A program made the translations under genes and the position numbers. The notes beneath the pieces were generated by a model that saw only the letters and a program-made list of their open reading frames with translations, did no database searches and was not told where the DNA came from. Shown here piece by piece: positions 29,390-39,131 of a stretch of DNA of 64,000 bases; the first letter of the stretch is position 1, and each line of letters opens with the position of its first letter. This DNA comes from Massilia sp. Mn16-1_5. GTDB taxonomy: Bacteria > Pseudomonadota > Gammaproteobacteria > Burkholderiales > Burkholderiaceae_D. The stretch lies in contig NZ_PPXQ01000009.1 of NCBI RefSeq assembly GCF_004798585.1, positions 124,001-188,000 of the forward strand. Reading direction: 5' to 3'.

Positions 29390-29588
29390 GAGGCGAGGGT
29401 CCAGGTTAGCCGACAGGCATGGTTCAAACTGTGAGGGCTCATCAATAGCATGTGCCCGGGACGGACGACTGTGCGTTCGGTAACGCCGGGGGAGGATGAG
29501 CAAATTGAGGAGCTTACGCGAATTTCGAGACGGATGCTCAATTTTGTCAAATTGGCTCCGCGGGCTCCGCGTGGACGTTGAAACGAAA

Positions 29589-29616
29589 AAAGGCCCGACA
29601 AGTCGGACCTTTTTTC
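29589..29616 (-). terminator. Terminator after the tRNA genes
   Basis: Read on the minus strand, GGTCCGAC-TT-GTCGGGCC is flanked by A and T runs on both sides. It lies 8 bases beyond the CCA end of tRNA-Asp and could act in both directions. Confidence 0.8.
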
Positions 29617-29623
29617 TTGATGC

Positions 29624-29700
29624 TGGCGGAGCGGACGGGGCTCGAACCCGCGACCCCCGGCGTGACAGGCCGGTATTCTAACCAACTGAACTACCGCTCC
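29624..29700 (-). tRNA. tRNA-Asp (anticodon GTC)
   Basis: On the minus strand the 77-base gene begins GGAGCGGTAGTTCAGTTGGT, has anticodon loop CTGTCAC with GTC, the T-arm GGGTTCGAGCC and ends GCTCCGCCA. The acceptor stem pairs fully (GGAGCGG with CCGCTCC) and CCA is encoded. It lies 37 bases downstream of tRNA-Val on the same strand, so both are probably processed from one transcript. Confidence 0.97.
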
Positions 29701-29737
29701 GTTTTTACTGATCGGTTCTTCGTGTTGAACAGAGATC

Positions 29738-29813
29738 TGGTGGGCGCTGAGAGGCTCGAACTCCCGACCTAATCCTTGTAAGGGATCCGCTCTACCAACT
29801 GAGCTAAGCGCCC
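29738..29813 (-). tRNA. tRNA-Val (anticodon TAC)
   Basis: The 76-base minus-strand gene begins GGGCGCTTAGCTCAGTTGGT, has anticodon loop CTTACAA with TAC, T-arm GAGTTCGAGCC and ends AGCGCCCACCA. The acceptor stem GGGCGCT/AGCGCCC pairs fully and CCA is encoded. It is the first tRNA of the pair. Confidence 0.97.
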
Positions 29814-30146
29814 CGCTCACTGCTTTCTGTTCGTCTGACGTTTGTCATCACGTCTGAAGAGGCCCGAATCATAGCGTATGGCTTCGCGATTGTGCAAGAG
29901 CTTTTCGAAAAAAAGCTGAAAAGCCGTTTTGGCACCGTGGCCGCTTCCGAGTGTTGTTATTCGGTCCGTGCATATCCACCTGCGCTTGCCTTCTATCGCC
30001 GGCATCGCCAACAATAGCGGCTTGAAACAACGGCAAGCTTTAGACATCGACAAGATGCGCTGCCGTAGGCGGGCAAACCGCCGGCCGCCTGGCGGCGCAT
30101 GGAGGAAGTAGCGGCATCACGTTTTTTTCTCACTTCAAGGAACAAC
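29814..30146. other. Intergenic region between tRNA-Val and the TonB-dependent receptor
   Basis: A 333-base gap. It should hold the tRNA promoter (minus) and the receptor promoter (plus). I see AAGGAAC (30137-30143) before the receptor start but no convincing Fur box, small gene or strong hairpin. Confidence 0.5.
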
Positions 30147-32372
30147 ATGATCAAGATGTCCAAGATGCACAAGCGCGTCGTGCTTGCGCTGAGCGCAGCA
30201 TTGCCGCTCGGTTCGGCCTTTGCCCAGGAAGCGGTCCAGCCCGCGCCAAGCGCCAACGCGGGCGAGCTGCAAACCGTCACCGTCACCGCCCAGCGCCGCA
30301 GCGAAAACATCCGTGACGTGCCGGTCTCGGTCACCGCCCTGCGTGGCGAAAAGCTCGACGTGCTGGTATCCGGAGGCGAGGACATCCGCCTGCTGGCCGG
30401 CAAGCTCCCGAGCCTGAACGTGGAATCGTCGAACGGCCGTACCTTCCCGCGCTTCTACATCCGCGGCTACGGCAATACCGACTTCAACACCTTCGCATCG
30501 CAGCCGGTCTCCCTGATCTATGACGACGTGGTGCAGGAAAACCCGATCCTGAAAGGCTTCCCGATCTTCGACCTGCAAAACGTCGAAGTGCTGCGCGGCC
30601 CGCAAGGCACCCTGTTCGGCCGCAACACCCCGGCCGGCGTCGTGAAATTCGAATCCGAAAAGCCGAACCTGAAACGCGTCGAGGGCTACTACAACGCTTC
30701 GGTCGCGACCCACAACACGATCAACGTCGACGGCGCCGTCAACGTGCCGCTGTCGAACGAGTGGGCCATGCGCTTCTCGACCCTGCGCCAGCACCGCGAC
30801 GACTACGTCGACAACTACGCGGATCTCGCGCAGACCCAGCTGCGCAACCAGCTCGACGGCTACAACGAACACGCCGAACGCATCCAGCTGCTGTACAAGC
30901 CGGCCAGCGGTCCGTTCAGCGCCCTGTTCAACGTGCACCAGCGCACCACCAGCGGCAGCGCCCGCCTGTTCCGCGCGAACCTGATCAAGAAGGGCACGAA
31001 CGACATCGCCGACGGCCTCGACCTCGACCGCATCGTCACCAATGCCCAGAACTACCAGGACCTGAAAACCCGCGGCGCCAACGTGCGCCTGTCCTGGGAC
31101 TTGGGCGACTACAAGCTGTATTCGGTGACCGGCTACGAGCAGATCGCCGACTACAACAGCCGCGGCGACATCGACGGCGGCATTCCGGCCGGCCCCGGCT
31201 TCATCCCCTTCCAGGTCGAGACCGCCAGCAAGATCGAGGACCTGAAGCAGTATAGCCAGGAAGTGCGCATCGAATCGGAATACAACGCACCGCTGAACTG
31301 GCAGGCCGGCGTGTACTGGTTCGACGAATCGGCGACCGGTGGCAGCGACAACTTCAACAGCACCACCGGCGCGCGCACCTCTCGCCTGTTCAGCCGCCAG
31401 GACAATACGGCCTGGGCGCTGTTCGGTTCGGCCACCTATAAGGTCTCGAGCGTGTTCGACGTGCGCGGCGGCGTGCGCTACACCAAGGACAAGAAGGATT
31501 TTGCTACCGTCGTCAACGAAAACGTGGTGCAGATCGGCGACACGTCGGTGGGCACCAGCAAGGCCAAGGTCAGCTGGGACCTGTCCGGTACCTATAAGCT
31601 GACGCCGGACGTCAACGTGTACGGCCGCGTCGCCACCGGCTTCCGCGCGCCGAGTATCGCAGCGGCGTCGGCCTCGGTGCCGATCACGGTGGCCGATGCC
31701 GAGACCATCACCTCGGTCGAAGCCGGCATCAAAGCCGACCTGTTCGACCGCCGCGGCCGCGTCGCCTTCTCGGTCTACGACTACACGGTCAAGGACCAGC
31801 AGCTGACGGTGGTCGGCGGTAATTCGAACGTGAACCGCCTGATCAACGCCGATAAAACCAAGGGCCGCGGTGTCGAGCTCGACGTCGAGGCGGCGATCAG
31901 CCCGTCGCTGCGCGTGACCGGCAGCACCAGCTACAACTACACGCAGATCCGCGACGCCAGCCTGTCGGTGAACCGCTGCGGTTCCTGCACCATTACCGAC
32001 CCGATCAACGCCGCCAACCGCGTCGTCATCGACGGCAATATGCTGCCGCAGGCGCCGCGCTGGATCGTCAACGCCACCGCGCGTTGGAGCATGCCGGTTG
32101 CCGACGGCGAAGTGTTCGTGTTCACCGACTGGTCGTACCGCACGAAGATCAATTTCTTCCTGTACGAGGCGGCTGAGTTCACCGGCAAGCCGCTGACCGA
32201 AGGCGGCCTGCGCCTGGGCTATACCTGGGCGAACGGCAAGTATGAAGCGGCTGTGTTTGGCCGCAACATCCTGGATGAACGCCGCATCACGGGTGCTATC
32301 GACTTCAACAACCTGACCGGTTTTACGAACGAGCCGCGTACCTGGGGTGTGCAATTCAAGGGTAACTTTTAA
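30147..32372 (+). CDS. TonB-dependent outer-membrane receptor
   Basis: A 741-residue outer-membrane transporter. Signal peptide (MHKRVVLALSAALPLGSAFA within the first 26 residues), TonB-box-like LQTVTVTA, plug domain with VPVSVTALRGEKLDVL and QNVEVLRGPQGTLFGRNTP, then a 22-strand barrel ending in the aromatic WGVQFKGNF, whose terminal Phe is typical for BAM recognition. The ligand cannot be inferred; no siderophore, sugar or cobalamin genes are adjacent. A good terminator follows. Confidence 0.92.
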   Translation: MIKMSKMHKRVVLALSAALPLGSAFAQEAVQPAPSANAGELQTVTVTAQRRSENIRDVPVSVTALRGEKLDVLVSGGEDIRLLAGKLPSLNVESSNGRTFPRFYIRGYGNTDFNTFASQPVSLIYDDVVQENPILKGFPIFDLQNVEVLRGPQGTLFGRNTPAGVVKFESEKPNLKRVEGYYNASVATHNTINVDGAVNVPLSNEWAMRFSTLRQHRDDYVDNYADLAQTQLRNQLDGYNEHAERIQLLYKPASGPFSALFNVHQRTTSGSARLFRANLIKKGTNDIADGLDLDRIVTNAQNYQDLKTRGANVRLSWDLGDYKLYSVTGYEQIADYNSRGDIDGGIPAGPGFIPFQVETASKIEDLKQYSQEVRIESEYNAPLNWQAGVYWFDESATGGSDNFNSTTGARTSRLFSRQDNTAWALFGSATYKVSSVFDVRGGVRYTKDKKDFATVVNENVVQIGDTSVGTSKAKVSWDLSGTYKLTPDVNVYGRVATGFRAPSIAAASASVPITVADAETITSVEAGIKADLFDRRGRVAFSVYDYTVKDQQLTVVGGNSNVNRLINADKTKGRGVELDVEAAISPSLRVTGSTSYNYTQIRDASLSVNRCGSCTITDPINAANRVVIDGNMLPQAPRWIVNATARWSMPVADGEVFVFTDWSYRTKINFFLYEAAEFTGKPLTEGGLRLGYTWANGKYEAAVFGRNILDERRITGAIDFNNLTGFTNEPRTWGVQFKGNF

Positions 32373-32424
32373 TTACACGAAGCTGACAGCGCACAGGTAA
32401 ACGTTAAATCGGCCTGTGCAATGT

Positions 32425-32454
32425 AAAAAAGCCGCGCATTGCGCGGCTTTTTTT
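32425..32454. terminator. Bidirectional terminator after the TonB-dependent receptor
   Basis: AAAAAA-GCCGCGC-ATT-GCGCGGC-TTTTTTT, a GC-rich 7-bp stem with A and T runs, about 55 bases after the receptor stop. The rest of the 389-base gap to the subtilase holds the inverted repeat at 32532 and no gene I can support. Confidence 0.88.
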
Positions 32455-32531
32455 ATGCTTAATACATAGGCACTTGTCTTGCTCTTTTTGCAAAGTAACG
32501 ACTGTTGCGACGAAGGTAATGAAAGCGCGCC

Positions 32532-32553
32532 GTATGTTATTTGGCGTACATAC
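32532..32553. promoter_or_regulatory. Inverted repeat upstream of the subtilase gene
   Basis: GTATGT-N10-ACATAC, perfect 6-bp arms, in an AT-rich stretch about 210 bases before the S8 peptidase. Its arm spacing suits a dimeric repressor or activator. No regulator can be named. Confidence 0.3.
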
Positions 32554-32761
32554 AAAACCTGCAAATAAACGATGTTTTTGTTAAATCAGCGGTAGAAAGT
32601 GTTGCGGATTGGCCTCACTCGATTCGAAATTCCCGACACGCATGATTACTCCGCAGTACATTTCTTGAGCCGCCAGTTCGAGGGCACATCGGTCACCCGC
32701 CGATGACCATAAACCAAGGCAATCACGCCTTGACGGAAAACTACACATCGAAGGACTCAAC

Positions 32762-34579
32762 ATGAAGTCGACGCAATCGATTTACCCGAGTTTGCTGAAA
32801 GTCGCTGTAGCTGTCTCCATCGCCGCCGGTTCGCTGGGCTCCGCCTCCGCGATCGCCGCCGGCGCCGCTCCTGAAGCACAGGGCGCGGGTTCCTCGCACT
32901 ACATCCTCGATACCGACCGCCTGATCGTCAAGTACAAGGACGCCAACGTCGCCGGTGCCCGCGTGGCCACCGCCATGACCGCCGGCCGCCAGGCGATCGC
33001 CGAGCGTGCCGGCCAGCAGATCGGCGTGCGCCTGCAGGCGCTGCGCGCCACCGCGACCGGCGCCCACGTCTTCAAGATCGACCGCAAGGTCTCGGTCAAG
33101 GAAGCCGCTGCGCTGGCCAAGGACATGATGGAGCGCGACGCGACGATCGAGTACGCCGAGCCTGACCTGATCATGCGCAAGATGGCGACGCCGACCGATC
33201 CGATGTACACCCAGCAGTGGCACTACTACGAGACCACCGGCGGCCTGCGCCTGCCGGCAGCCTGGGACAGCTCGACCGGCACCGGCGTCAAGGTGGCGGT
33301 CATCGACACGGGTATTCGTCCGCACACCGACCTGACCGGCCAGTACGTCGGCGGTTACGACTTCATTTCCGACGCAACGATCGGCAACGACGGCAACGGC
33401 CGCGACGCGGACCCATCCGATCCGGGCGACTGGACCGCCGCCAACGAGTGCGCCGCCGGCGAACCGGCATCGAACTCGAGCTGGCACGGCACCCACGTAG
33501 CCGGCACCATCGCCGCCAAGACGAATAACGGCGTCGGCGTCTCCGGCGTGGCTTATAACGCCCGCGTCGTCCCGGTACGCGTACTCGGCAAGTGCGGCGG
33601 CTACACCTCGGACATCGCCGACGCCATCATCTGGGCTTCGGGCGGCACCGTCACCGGCGTCCCGGCCAACGCCAATGTGGCCAAGGTCATCAACATGTCG
33701 CTGGGCGGCGGCGGTGCCTGCGGCACCACCACGCAAAATGCGATCAACAGCGCCCGTTCGCGCGGCACCGTGGTCATCGTCGCGGCTGGTAACGAGAACA
33801 TGAACGCCAGCAACTCGAATCCGGCCAACTGCGCCGGCGTCGTGACCGTGGCTGCAACCAACCGCAACGGCGCCCGCGCTCCGTACTCGAACTACGGTAC
33901 CGTGGTCGACGTCGCAGCACCGGGCGGCGATGCCAACGGCTACATCCTGTCGACGCTGAACGCCGGCACCAGCTCGCCTGGCGCCGACAACTACGCCGGC
34001 TACCAGGGCACCTCGATGGCGACTCCGCACGTTGCCGGCGTGGCTGCGCTGATGCTCGCGAAGAACAGCGCGCTGACGCCTGACGACATCGAAGCCAAGC
34101 TGAAGTCGACCGCACGTGCGTTCCCGGGCACCTGCTCGCAGTGCGGCACCGGTATCGTCGACGCGGCAGCCGCCGTCGCCGCCGCCAGCGGCGTGACCCC
34201 GCCGCCAACGACGACGATGTCGGAAACCGAGTCGAACAACACGATCTCGACCGCGAACACCATCAGCACCTCGGGCACCACCGTCAACGGCACGATGAGC
34301 GCCTCGACCGACTCGGACTACTTCCGCGTCCAGCTGCCAGCAGGTAAGACGCTGACGGCAACGATGACCCCGGGCCTGTCGACCGCCGACTACGACCTGT
34401 ACATCTACAACAGTGCAGGCACGCAGTTGACCTACAGCGAAAATGGCGCCGGCGCCGCCGACACCGGTTCGGTGGTGAATAACGGCACCACCACCGCATC
34501 AGTCTATGTGCGCGTCAAGTACTACAGCGGCGGTACCGGTTCGACCAACGGCAAGTACACGCTGAAGGCGACCTGGTAA
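32762..34579 (+). CDS. Secreted S8 family serine peptidase (subtilase) with PPC domain
   Basis: A 605-residue secreted subtilase. Signal peptide to about residue 33, I9-type propeptide (LIVKYKD... to about 140), then the catalytic domain with Asp182 (AVIDTGIR), His242 (WHGTHVAGT) and Ser418 (GTSMATPHVAG), plus the oxyanion Asn344 (AAGNEN). A Pro/Thr linker (PPPTTT, about 480) leads to a C-terminal PPC beta-sandwich (SETESNNTISTAN onward), usually removed on maturation. It probably digests extracellular protein. GAAGGA precedes the ATG and a terminator follows the stop. Confidence 0.94.
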   Translation: MKSTQSIYPSLLKVAVAVSIAAGSLGSASAIAAGAAPEAQGAGSSHYILDTDRLIVKYKDANVAGARVATAMTAGRQAIAERAGQQIGVRLQALRATATGAHVFKIDRKVSVKEAAALAKDMMERDATIEYAEPDLIMRKMATPTDPMYTQQWHYYETTGGLRLPAAWDSSTGTGVKVAVIDTGIRPHTDLTGQYVGGYDFISDATIGNDGNGRDADPSDPGDWTAANECAAGEPASNSSWHGTHVAGTIAAKTNNGVGVSGVAYNARVVPVRVLGKCGGYTSDIADAIIWASGGTVTGVPANANVAKVINMSLGGGGACGTTTQNAINSARSRGTVVIVAAGNENMNASNSNPANCAGVVTVAATNRNGARAPYSNYGTVVDVAAPGGDANGYILSTLNAGTSSPGADNYAGYQGTSMATPHVAGVAALMLAKNSALTPDDIEAKLKSTARAFPGTCSQCGTGIVDAAAAVAAASGVTPPPTTTMSETESNNTISTANTISTSGTTVNGTMSASTDSDYFRVQLPAGKTLTATMTPGLSTADYDLYIYNSAGTQLTYSENGAGAADTGSVVNNGTTTASVYVRVKYYSGGTGSTNGKYTLKATW

Positions 34580-34607
34580 TTGGTCCTGCCTGAGTAGGTA
34601 CATCGAA

Positions 34608-34636
34608 GACGCGCGGCTTGCCGCGCGTCTTTTTTT
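34608..34636 (+). terminator. Rho-independent terminator after the S8 peptidase
   Basis: GACGCGCGGC-TT-GCCGCGCGTC followed by seven T, about 30 bases after the stop. Confidence 0.9.
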
Positions 34637-34689
34637 GTCTGGAGCGCCGCTGCCTGCGCCCCTTGCACGGAATCCCAATTGACGAGATA

Positions 34690-34705
34690 CTGTACAGAAT
34701 TACAG
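34690..34705 (+). promoter_or_regulatory. LexA (SOS) box upstream of dinB
   Basis: CTGTACAGAATTACAG matches the gammaproteobacterial/betaproteobacterial LexA consensus CTGT-N8-ACAG with both half-sites perfect. It lies 24 bases before the dinB GTG and so probably overlaps the promoter. Confidence 0.85.
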
Positions 34706-34729
34706 TAGTCGGCTCCGGCCGCCGCCAGA

Positions 34730-35806
34730 GTGAACGCCCCCGCACGTAAAATCATCCATTGCGATTGCGACTGCTTTTATGCTTCGGTCGAGATGCGCGA
34801 CGATCCGTCCCTGCGCGGGCGGCCGCTCGCCGTCGGCGGCCGTCCCGACCAGCGCGGGGTGGTGGCGACCTGCAACTACGAGGCGCGCCGCTACGGCATC
34901 CACTCGGCGATGGCCACCGCGCAGGCCATGAAACTCTGTCCGGAGCTGCTGGTGATCCCGCCGGCGATGGAAAAATACCGGATTGCCTCGCGCCAGATCA
35001 TGGAGATCTACAGCGACTACACGGACCTGGTCGAACCGCTGTCGCTCGACGAGGCCTATCTCGACGTCACGAATTCACCGCACTGCAAGGGCAGCGCCAC
35101 CCTGATCGCCCAGGAAATCCGCCAGCGCATCTTCGAGACCGTCGGTATCACGGCCTCGGCCGGCGTGGCGCCGAATAAATTCGTGGCGAAAATCGCGAGC
35201 GACTGGAACAAGCCGGACGGCCTGTTCCTCGTACGTCCGGAAGAAGTGGATGCCTTCGTGGCGGCGCTGCCCGTCAAAAAGCTGCACGGGGTCGGCAAGG
35301 TGACGGCGGCAAAATTGAACAAGCTGGGCGCGCAGACCTGCGCCGACCTGCGCAGCTGGACGCTGCAGGAGCTGCAGCACCACTTCGGCAGTTTCGGCGC
35401 GCGCCTGCACAATTTATGCCGCGGCATCGACTTCCGCGAAGTCAGCCCGGAGCGCGAGCGTAAATCGGTCAGTACCGAGGAAACCTATACCAACGACGTG
35501 CCGGACTTGCCGGCCTGTCTGGCGCTGCTGCCCGATTTATATGAACACCTGCTGGGGCGTATCAAACGTGCCGGTGCCGAAAAATTCATCAACAAGTTAT
35601 TTGTAAAAATTAAATTCGCGGACTTCCAGCAAACCACCGTCGAGTGCGTCGCCTACGCGCCACACCTGCCCACCTTCGCCCGCCTGATGGAAACCGGCTG
35701 GCTGCGCGCCAGCCGCCCCGTACGCCTGCTGGGCGTAGGGGTGCGCCTGGGCGACACCGAACATGTCGAGCAGCTCAGCCTGTTTGACGAACACGCAACA
35801 CATTAA
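34730..35806 (+). CDS. dinB: DNA polymerase IV (Y family)
   Basis: The 358-residue error-prone translesion polymerase. Catalytic acidic residues lie in the N-terminal HCDCDCFYASVE and in LSLDEAYLDVT; the HhH region VKKLHGVGKVTAAKLNKLG and the little-finger domain (ERKSVSTEETY) follow. The C-terminal EQLSLFDE is a beta-clamp binding motif (QLSLF). The start is GTG at 34730 with a poor Shine-Dalgarno site. A perfect LexA box lies immediately upstream, so SOS induction is expected. Confidence 0.95.
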   Translation: MNAPARKIIHCDCDCFYASVEMRDDPSLRGRPLAVGGRPDQRGVVATCNYEARRYGIHSAMATAQAMKLCPELLVIPPAMEKYRIASRQIMEIYSDYTDLVEPLSLDEAYLDVTNSPHCKGSATLIAQEIRQRIFETVGITASAGVAPNKFVAKIASDWNKPDGLFLVRPEEVDAFVAALPVKKLHGVGKVTAAKLNKLGAQTCADLRSWTLQELQHHFGSFGARLHNLCRGIDFREVSPERERKSVSTEETYTNDVPDLPACLALLPDLYEHLLGRIKRAGAEKFINKLFVKIKFADFQQTTVECVAYAPHLPTFARLMETGWLRASRPVRLLGVGVRLGDTEHVEQLSLFDEHATH

Positions 35807-35893
35807 AAAAGCGTCTGTTGCCACGTGAAAATACGCGGGCATCAGCGTGTAGAATGTCGTTCCCCTGAAATACTGAGACAACAGAAAGCAACT

Positions 35894-36790
35894 ATGTGGT
35901 TCAAGAATCTTCAGATTTACCGCCTGCCCGCACCTTGGGCCTTTACGCCTGAACAGATGGAACAGGCGCTGGCCACCCAGGCCTTCACGCCTGCGAACAG
36001 CAACGAACTGCTGCGCCAGGGCTGGGACACGCCGCGTCCGAACGGCGGCCTGGTCCACGTCGTCAACAAGCAGATGCTGATGATGCTGGGCACCGAAAAG
36101 AAGCTGCTGCCGAGCTCGGTTATCAACCAGGTCGCCAAGGCCAAGGCCGCCGAACTGGAAGAGCAGCAGGGCTTCCCGCCAGGTAAGAAGGCGATGAAAG
36201 AACTGAAGGAACGCGTGGCCGACGAGCTGCTGCCGCGCGCGTTTACGATCCGCAGCAACACTTGGACCTGGATCGACCCGGTCAACGGCTGGCTGGTCGT
36301 CGATGCCGCCAGCCCGGCCAAGGCCGACGACGTCGTGAAACTGCTGCTGAAGGCCGTGGACCGCATGCCGCTCGAATCGCTGCGCGTGCAGAAATCCCCG
36401 GTGGCCGTCATGACCGGCTGGCTGGAATCGGACGAGGCGCCCTACAACTTCACGATCGACCAGGACACGGAACTGCGCGCCACCGGCGAGAGCCGCGCCG
36501 CCGTGCGTTACGTAAAACACTCGCTCGACCCGGAAGACATCCGCCGCCACATCGCGGCCGGCAAGCAGTGCACGCGCCTGGCCATGACCTGGAACAGCCG
36601 CATCAGCTTCGTGCTGACCGAATCGCTGGCGATCAAGGGCGTCAAGCCGCTCGACGTCATCAACGAGGGACAAGGCGTTACGCACAGCGACGATGAGCGT
36701 TTCGATAACGACATGATGCTGATGACCGGCGAGCTGGCGAAGATGCTGGCCGACGTGGTCGAGGCATTGGGTGGCGAAGCGAAGGCGTAA
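35894..36790 (+). CDS. rdgC: Recombination-associated protein RdgC
   Basis: A 298-residue protein starting [17 protein letters not shown], the canonical RdgC N-terminus. RdgC forms a ring-shaped dimer around double-stranded DNA and restrains RecA. The full length matches the family (about 300). ATG 35894 starts the homology; an in-frame upstream start has no support. Only 87 bases separate it from dinB. Confidence 0.95.
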   Translation: MWFKNLQIYRLPAPWAFTPEQMEQALATQAFTPANSNELLRQGWDTPRPNGGLVHVVNKQMLMMLGTEKKLLPSSVINQVAKAKAAELEEQQGFPPGKKAMKELKERVADELLPRAFTIRSNTWTWIDPVNGWLVVDAASPAKADDVVKLLLKAVDRMPLESLRVQKSPVAVMTGWLESDEAPYNFTIDQDTELRATGESRAAVRYVKHSLDPEDIRRHIAAGKQCTRLAMTWNSRISFVLTESLAIKGVKPLDVINEGQGVTHSDDERFDNDMMLMTGELAKMLADVVEALGGEAKA

Positions 36791-36800
36791 GCGTTGGGAA

Positions 36801-36825
36801 GGTGGGCACGGAGCGCCCACCCTAC
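36801..36825 (-). repeat. Single REP-like unit
   Basis: GGTGGGCACGGAGCGCCCAC ending CCTAC, a lone unit with the GTAG end toward catalase. It is the only unpaired copy in the window and lies 10 bases after the rdgC stop. Confidence 0.8.
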
Positions 36826-36829
36826 GAAA

Positions 36830-36853
36830 ACGGACCCTCATGGGTCCGTTTTG
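36830..36853. terminator. Bidirectional terminator between rdgC and catalase
   Basis: ACGGACCC-TCA-TGGGTCCGT with flanking A4 and T4, in the short convergent gap. Confidence 0.7.
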
Positions 36854-36862
36854 CTTTGGTGC

Positions 36863-38464
36863 TTACTTGGCGCTCGCGACCTCGTCGCTGGTTGCCGGCT
36901 CTTCGCTCCTGCCGTCGGTGTAGGTCGGTCCCTGGCGGTTGTCGTGTGGTGCCGGCTTGCCCGGCAGCGGCGGCAGCGCCTTGGCTTTCTCGAGGTCGAT
37001 GCCGGCGATTTCCGCCACGCGACGCCCGTAATCCTCGTCGCAATGCCACAGGTGCCACACCATGCGCAGCTGCACGACTTCGGGACACTGCTTCAAGTCG
37101 CCGCCGACATTCTTCACCAGCTCGTCGCGCTCCCAATCCTCGAACGTACGATAACGGTCGCCCGCCTGCTTGTAGTCGCTGCGCGTGTTCGTCGTCTGGT
37201 AGCGGCCCAGGTGGCCTTCGACATACTGGTGATAATCGCGCGCCGGCCTCAAGGCTTCCTGCGTGCCGCCCAGCAAGCTCGGCTCGTAGTTGATGTGTTT
37301 ATTCTCACCACTGTCGTCGACGTAATACGCCATCTGGCCGTCGCGCTGGTTGGTGCGGGCGCGCGCTTTTTCTTGCGGCGCATTGATTGGCAGTTGCAGG
37401 TAATTCGGTCCCACACGATAGCGCTGGGTGTCGGAATAGGACAGGGTGCGGCCTTGCAGCATCTTGTCATCCGAAAAATCGATGCCGTCGACCAGCACGC
37501 CGGTACCAAAGGCGGACTGTTCCGTCTCGGCGAAGACGTTATCGGGATTGCGGTCGAGCACCATGCGGCCCACGGGCAGCAGAGGGAACTGGTCTTCCGG
37601 CCAGCGCTTGGTGTCGTCCAGCGGATCGAAGTCGAGTTCCGGATGCTCGCCGTCGGCCATGATTTGCACGCAGAATTCCCACTCCGGATAATCGCCGCGC
37701 GCGATCGCATCGTAGAGGTCGCGCGTGGCGTGGCTGGTGTCATGGGCCTGGATCTCGGCCGCCTGCGCCGCCGTCAGGTTGCGCACGCCTTGTCGCGGCT
37801 GCCAGTGGAATTTCACGAGATGGGCCACGCCCTCGTCGTTGATCAGCTTATAGGTGTTGACGCCCGAGCCTTCCATCTCGCGGTAGTTGGCTGGGATGCC
37901 CCAGGGGCTTTTCACCCAGGTCACCATGTGCAGCGCTTCCGGCGAATTCGCGACGAAATCATAGAAACGCCAGGCTTCCTGCTGGTTCGTCACCGGGTCC
38001 GGCTTGAAGGCGTGGATCATGTCCGGGAATTTAATGGCATCGCGGATGAAGAAGACTTTCAGATTGTTCCCGACCAGGTCCCAGTTGCCCTCCACGGTTT
38101 TCAGTTTCACCGCAAAGCCGCGCGGATCGCGTGCCGTCTCCGGCGAATCCTTGCCGCCGATAACGGTCGAGAAACGCACGAAGACGGGCGTCTGCACGCC
38201 GGTTTCGTTCAGCACGCGCGCACGCGTGTACTTCGATGCCGGCTCGCCGCCGATGGTGCCGTAAGCTTCGAAAAAGCCGTGGGCGCCGGTGCCGCGCGCA
38301 TGGACGACGCGCTCGGGAATGCGCTCGCGGTCGAAATGGGTGATCTTCTCGATGAACTGGTAGTTTTCGAGCGTGGCCGGGCCGCGCTCGCCGACGGATC
38401 GCAAGGACTGGTTGTCGCGCACGGGGTGCCCCTGGCGCGTAGTCAGGATGGGACGGTCAGGCAT
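36863..38464 (-). CDS. Monofunctional haem catalase
   Basis: A 533-residue catalase that converts hydrogen peroxide to water and oxygen. The catalytic His55 lies in [14 protein letters not shown]; the distal Asn is in [13 protein letters not shown]; the proximal haem-ligand region is [15 protein letters not shown]. The length corresponds to a small-subunit catalase with a modest C-terminal tail; there is no signal peptide. GGAGAG precedes the ATG. It is followed on the plus side by a convergent rdgC. Confidence 0.94.
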   Translation of the reverse strand: MPDRPILTTRQGHPVRDNQSLRSVGERGPATLENYQFIEKITHFDRERIPERVVHARGTGAHGFFEAYGTIGGEPASKYTRARVLNETGVQTPVFVRFSTVIGGKDSPETARDPRGFAVKLKTVEGNWDLVGNNLKVFFIRDAIKFPDMIHAFKPDPVTNQQEAWRFYDFVANSPEALHMVTWVKSPWGIPANYREMEGSGVNTYKLINDEGVAHLVKFHWQPRQGVRNLTAAQAAEIQAHDTSHATRDLYDAIARGDYPEWEFCVQIMADGEHPELDFDPLDDTKRWPEDQFPLLPVGRMVLDRNPDNVFAETEQSAFGTGVLVDGIDFSDDKMLQGRTLSYSDTQRYRVGPNYLQLPINAPQEKARARTNQRDGQMAYYVDDSGENKHINYEPSLLGGTQEALRPARDYHQYVEGHLGRYQTTNTRSDYKQAGDRYRTFEDWERDELVKNVGGDLKQCPEVVQLRMVWHLWHCDEDYGRRVAEIAGIDLEKAKALPPLPGKPAPHDNRQGPTYTDGRSEEPATSDEVASAK

Positions 38465-38553
38465 GGGAACTCTCCTCTCTGTTCATGGAGAGAAAAGTAT
38501 AGGAACTTTAATAAGAGGGCAGCGCTATGCTGCCCTCTGGAATGTTTATCCGA

Positions 38554-39039
38554 TTACAGCGGTTCGAACACGCCGGCGGCGCGGTTCTTGGTCACATTGT
38601 TCCAGGCAAAAACTTGTCCGTTCATTGCCACGTAGACGCCGGGTGCCAGCGTTTGCGCCACACCGCAGGCAAAACCAAGGTTGAACAGGGCGTCCGAATT
38701 GGCGATCTCGTAGGGGATCATGGCGCCGGTCAGCACCACCGTCTTGCCGAGATTCGCGGCACCGAGCACGGCGGCGGTTTGCGGCATGGTATCGGTGCCG
38801 TGGACGATGACGATCGCCTTCTCGCCGGCGGCCTGGCAAGCCTCGAGCACGCGCTGGCGGTCCGGGTCCTGCATGTCGAGCGAGTCGAGCAAGGGCAGCA
38901 CCTGCAGCTCGACCGGAATGGTCAGGCGCGCACGCTTGATTACGTCTGGCATGTGGCTTTTGGAAAAGCCGAGCACGCCGTTCAGTTCGTTGTAGTGTTT
39001 GTCGAAGGTGCCGCCTGTGGCGATGAGTCGCAAAGTCAT
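38554..39039 (-). CDS. Short asparaginase-like protein (N-terminal domain only)
   Basis: A 161-residue protein homologous to the N-terminal catalytic half of L-asparaginase. Thr11 in the motif ATGGTFDK and Thr82-Asp83 in VHGTDTMPQTA correspond to the two threonine-containing active-site motifs; TGAMIPYE also matches. The whole C-terminal domain of about 150 residues is absent, although that domain completes the active site of the partner subunit in typical enzymes. Single-domain relatives exist in betaproteobacteria, so this is probably a stable form rather than recent decay; the activity is uncertain. ATG 39039. Confidence 0.82.
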   Translation of the reverse strand: MTLRLIATGGTFDKHYNELNGVLGFSKSHMPDVIKRARLTIPVELQVLPLLDSLDMQDPDRQRVLEACQAAGEKAIVIVHGTDTMPQTAAVLGAANLGKTVVLTGAMIPYEIANSDALFNLGFACGVAQTLAPGVYVAMNGQVFAWNNVTKNRAAGVFEPL

Positions 39040-39131
39040 ATCGGTTTATACACGCAGTAAAAAAAGGTGGAACATCATAGCGCCAAATGGTGTGTATCCA
39101 GATGTGACTGCGCTAGAATCGTCTGGATCGG

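Noticed and set aside
29390-29623. Region upstream of the hybrid kinase considered for a small gene
   Set aside because: Open frames there overlap the tRNA-Asp gene and its terminator and have no start signals.
38465-38553. Possible OxyR site upstream of catalase
   Set aside because: The 89-base gap to the asparaginase-like gene lacks a recognisable OxyR pattern by eye, and the gene start leaves little room.
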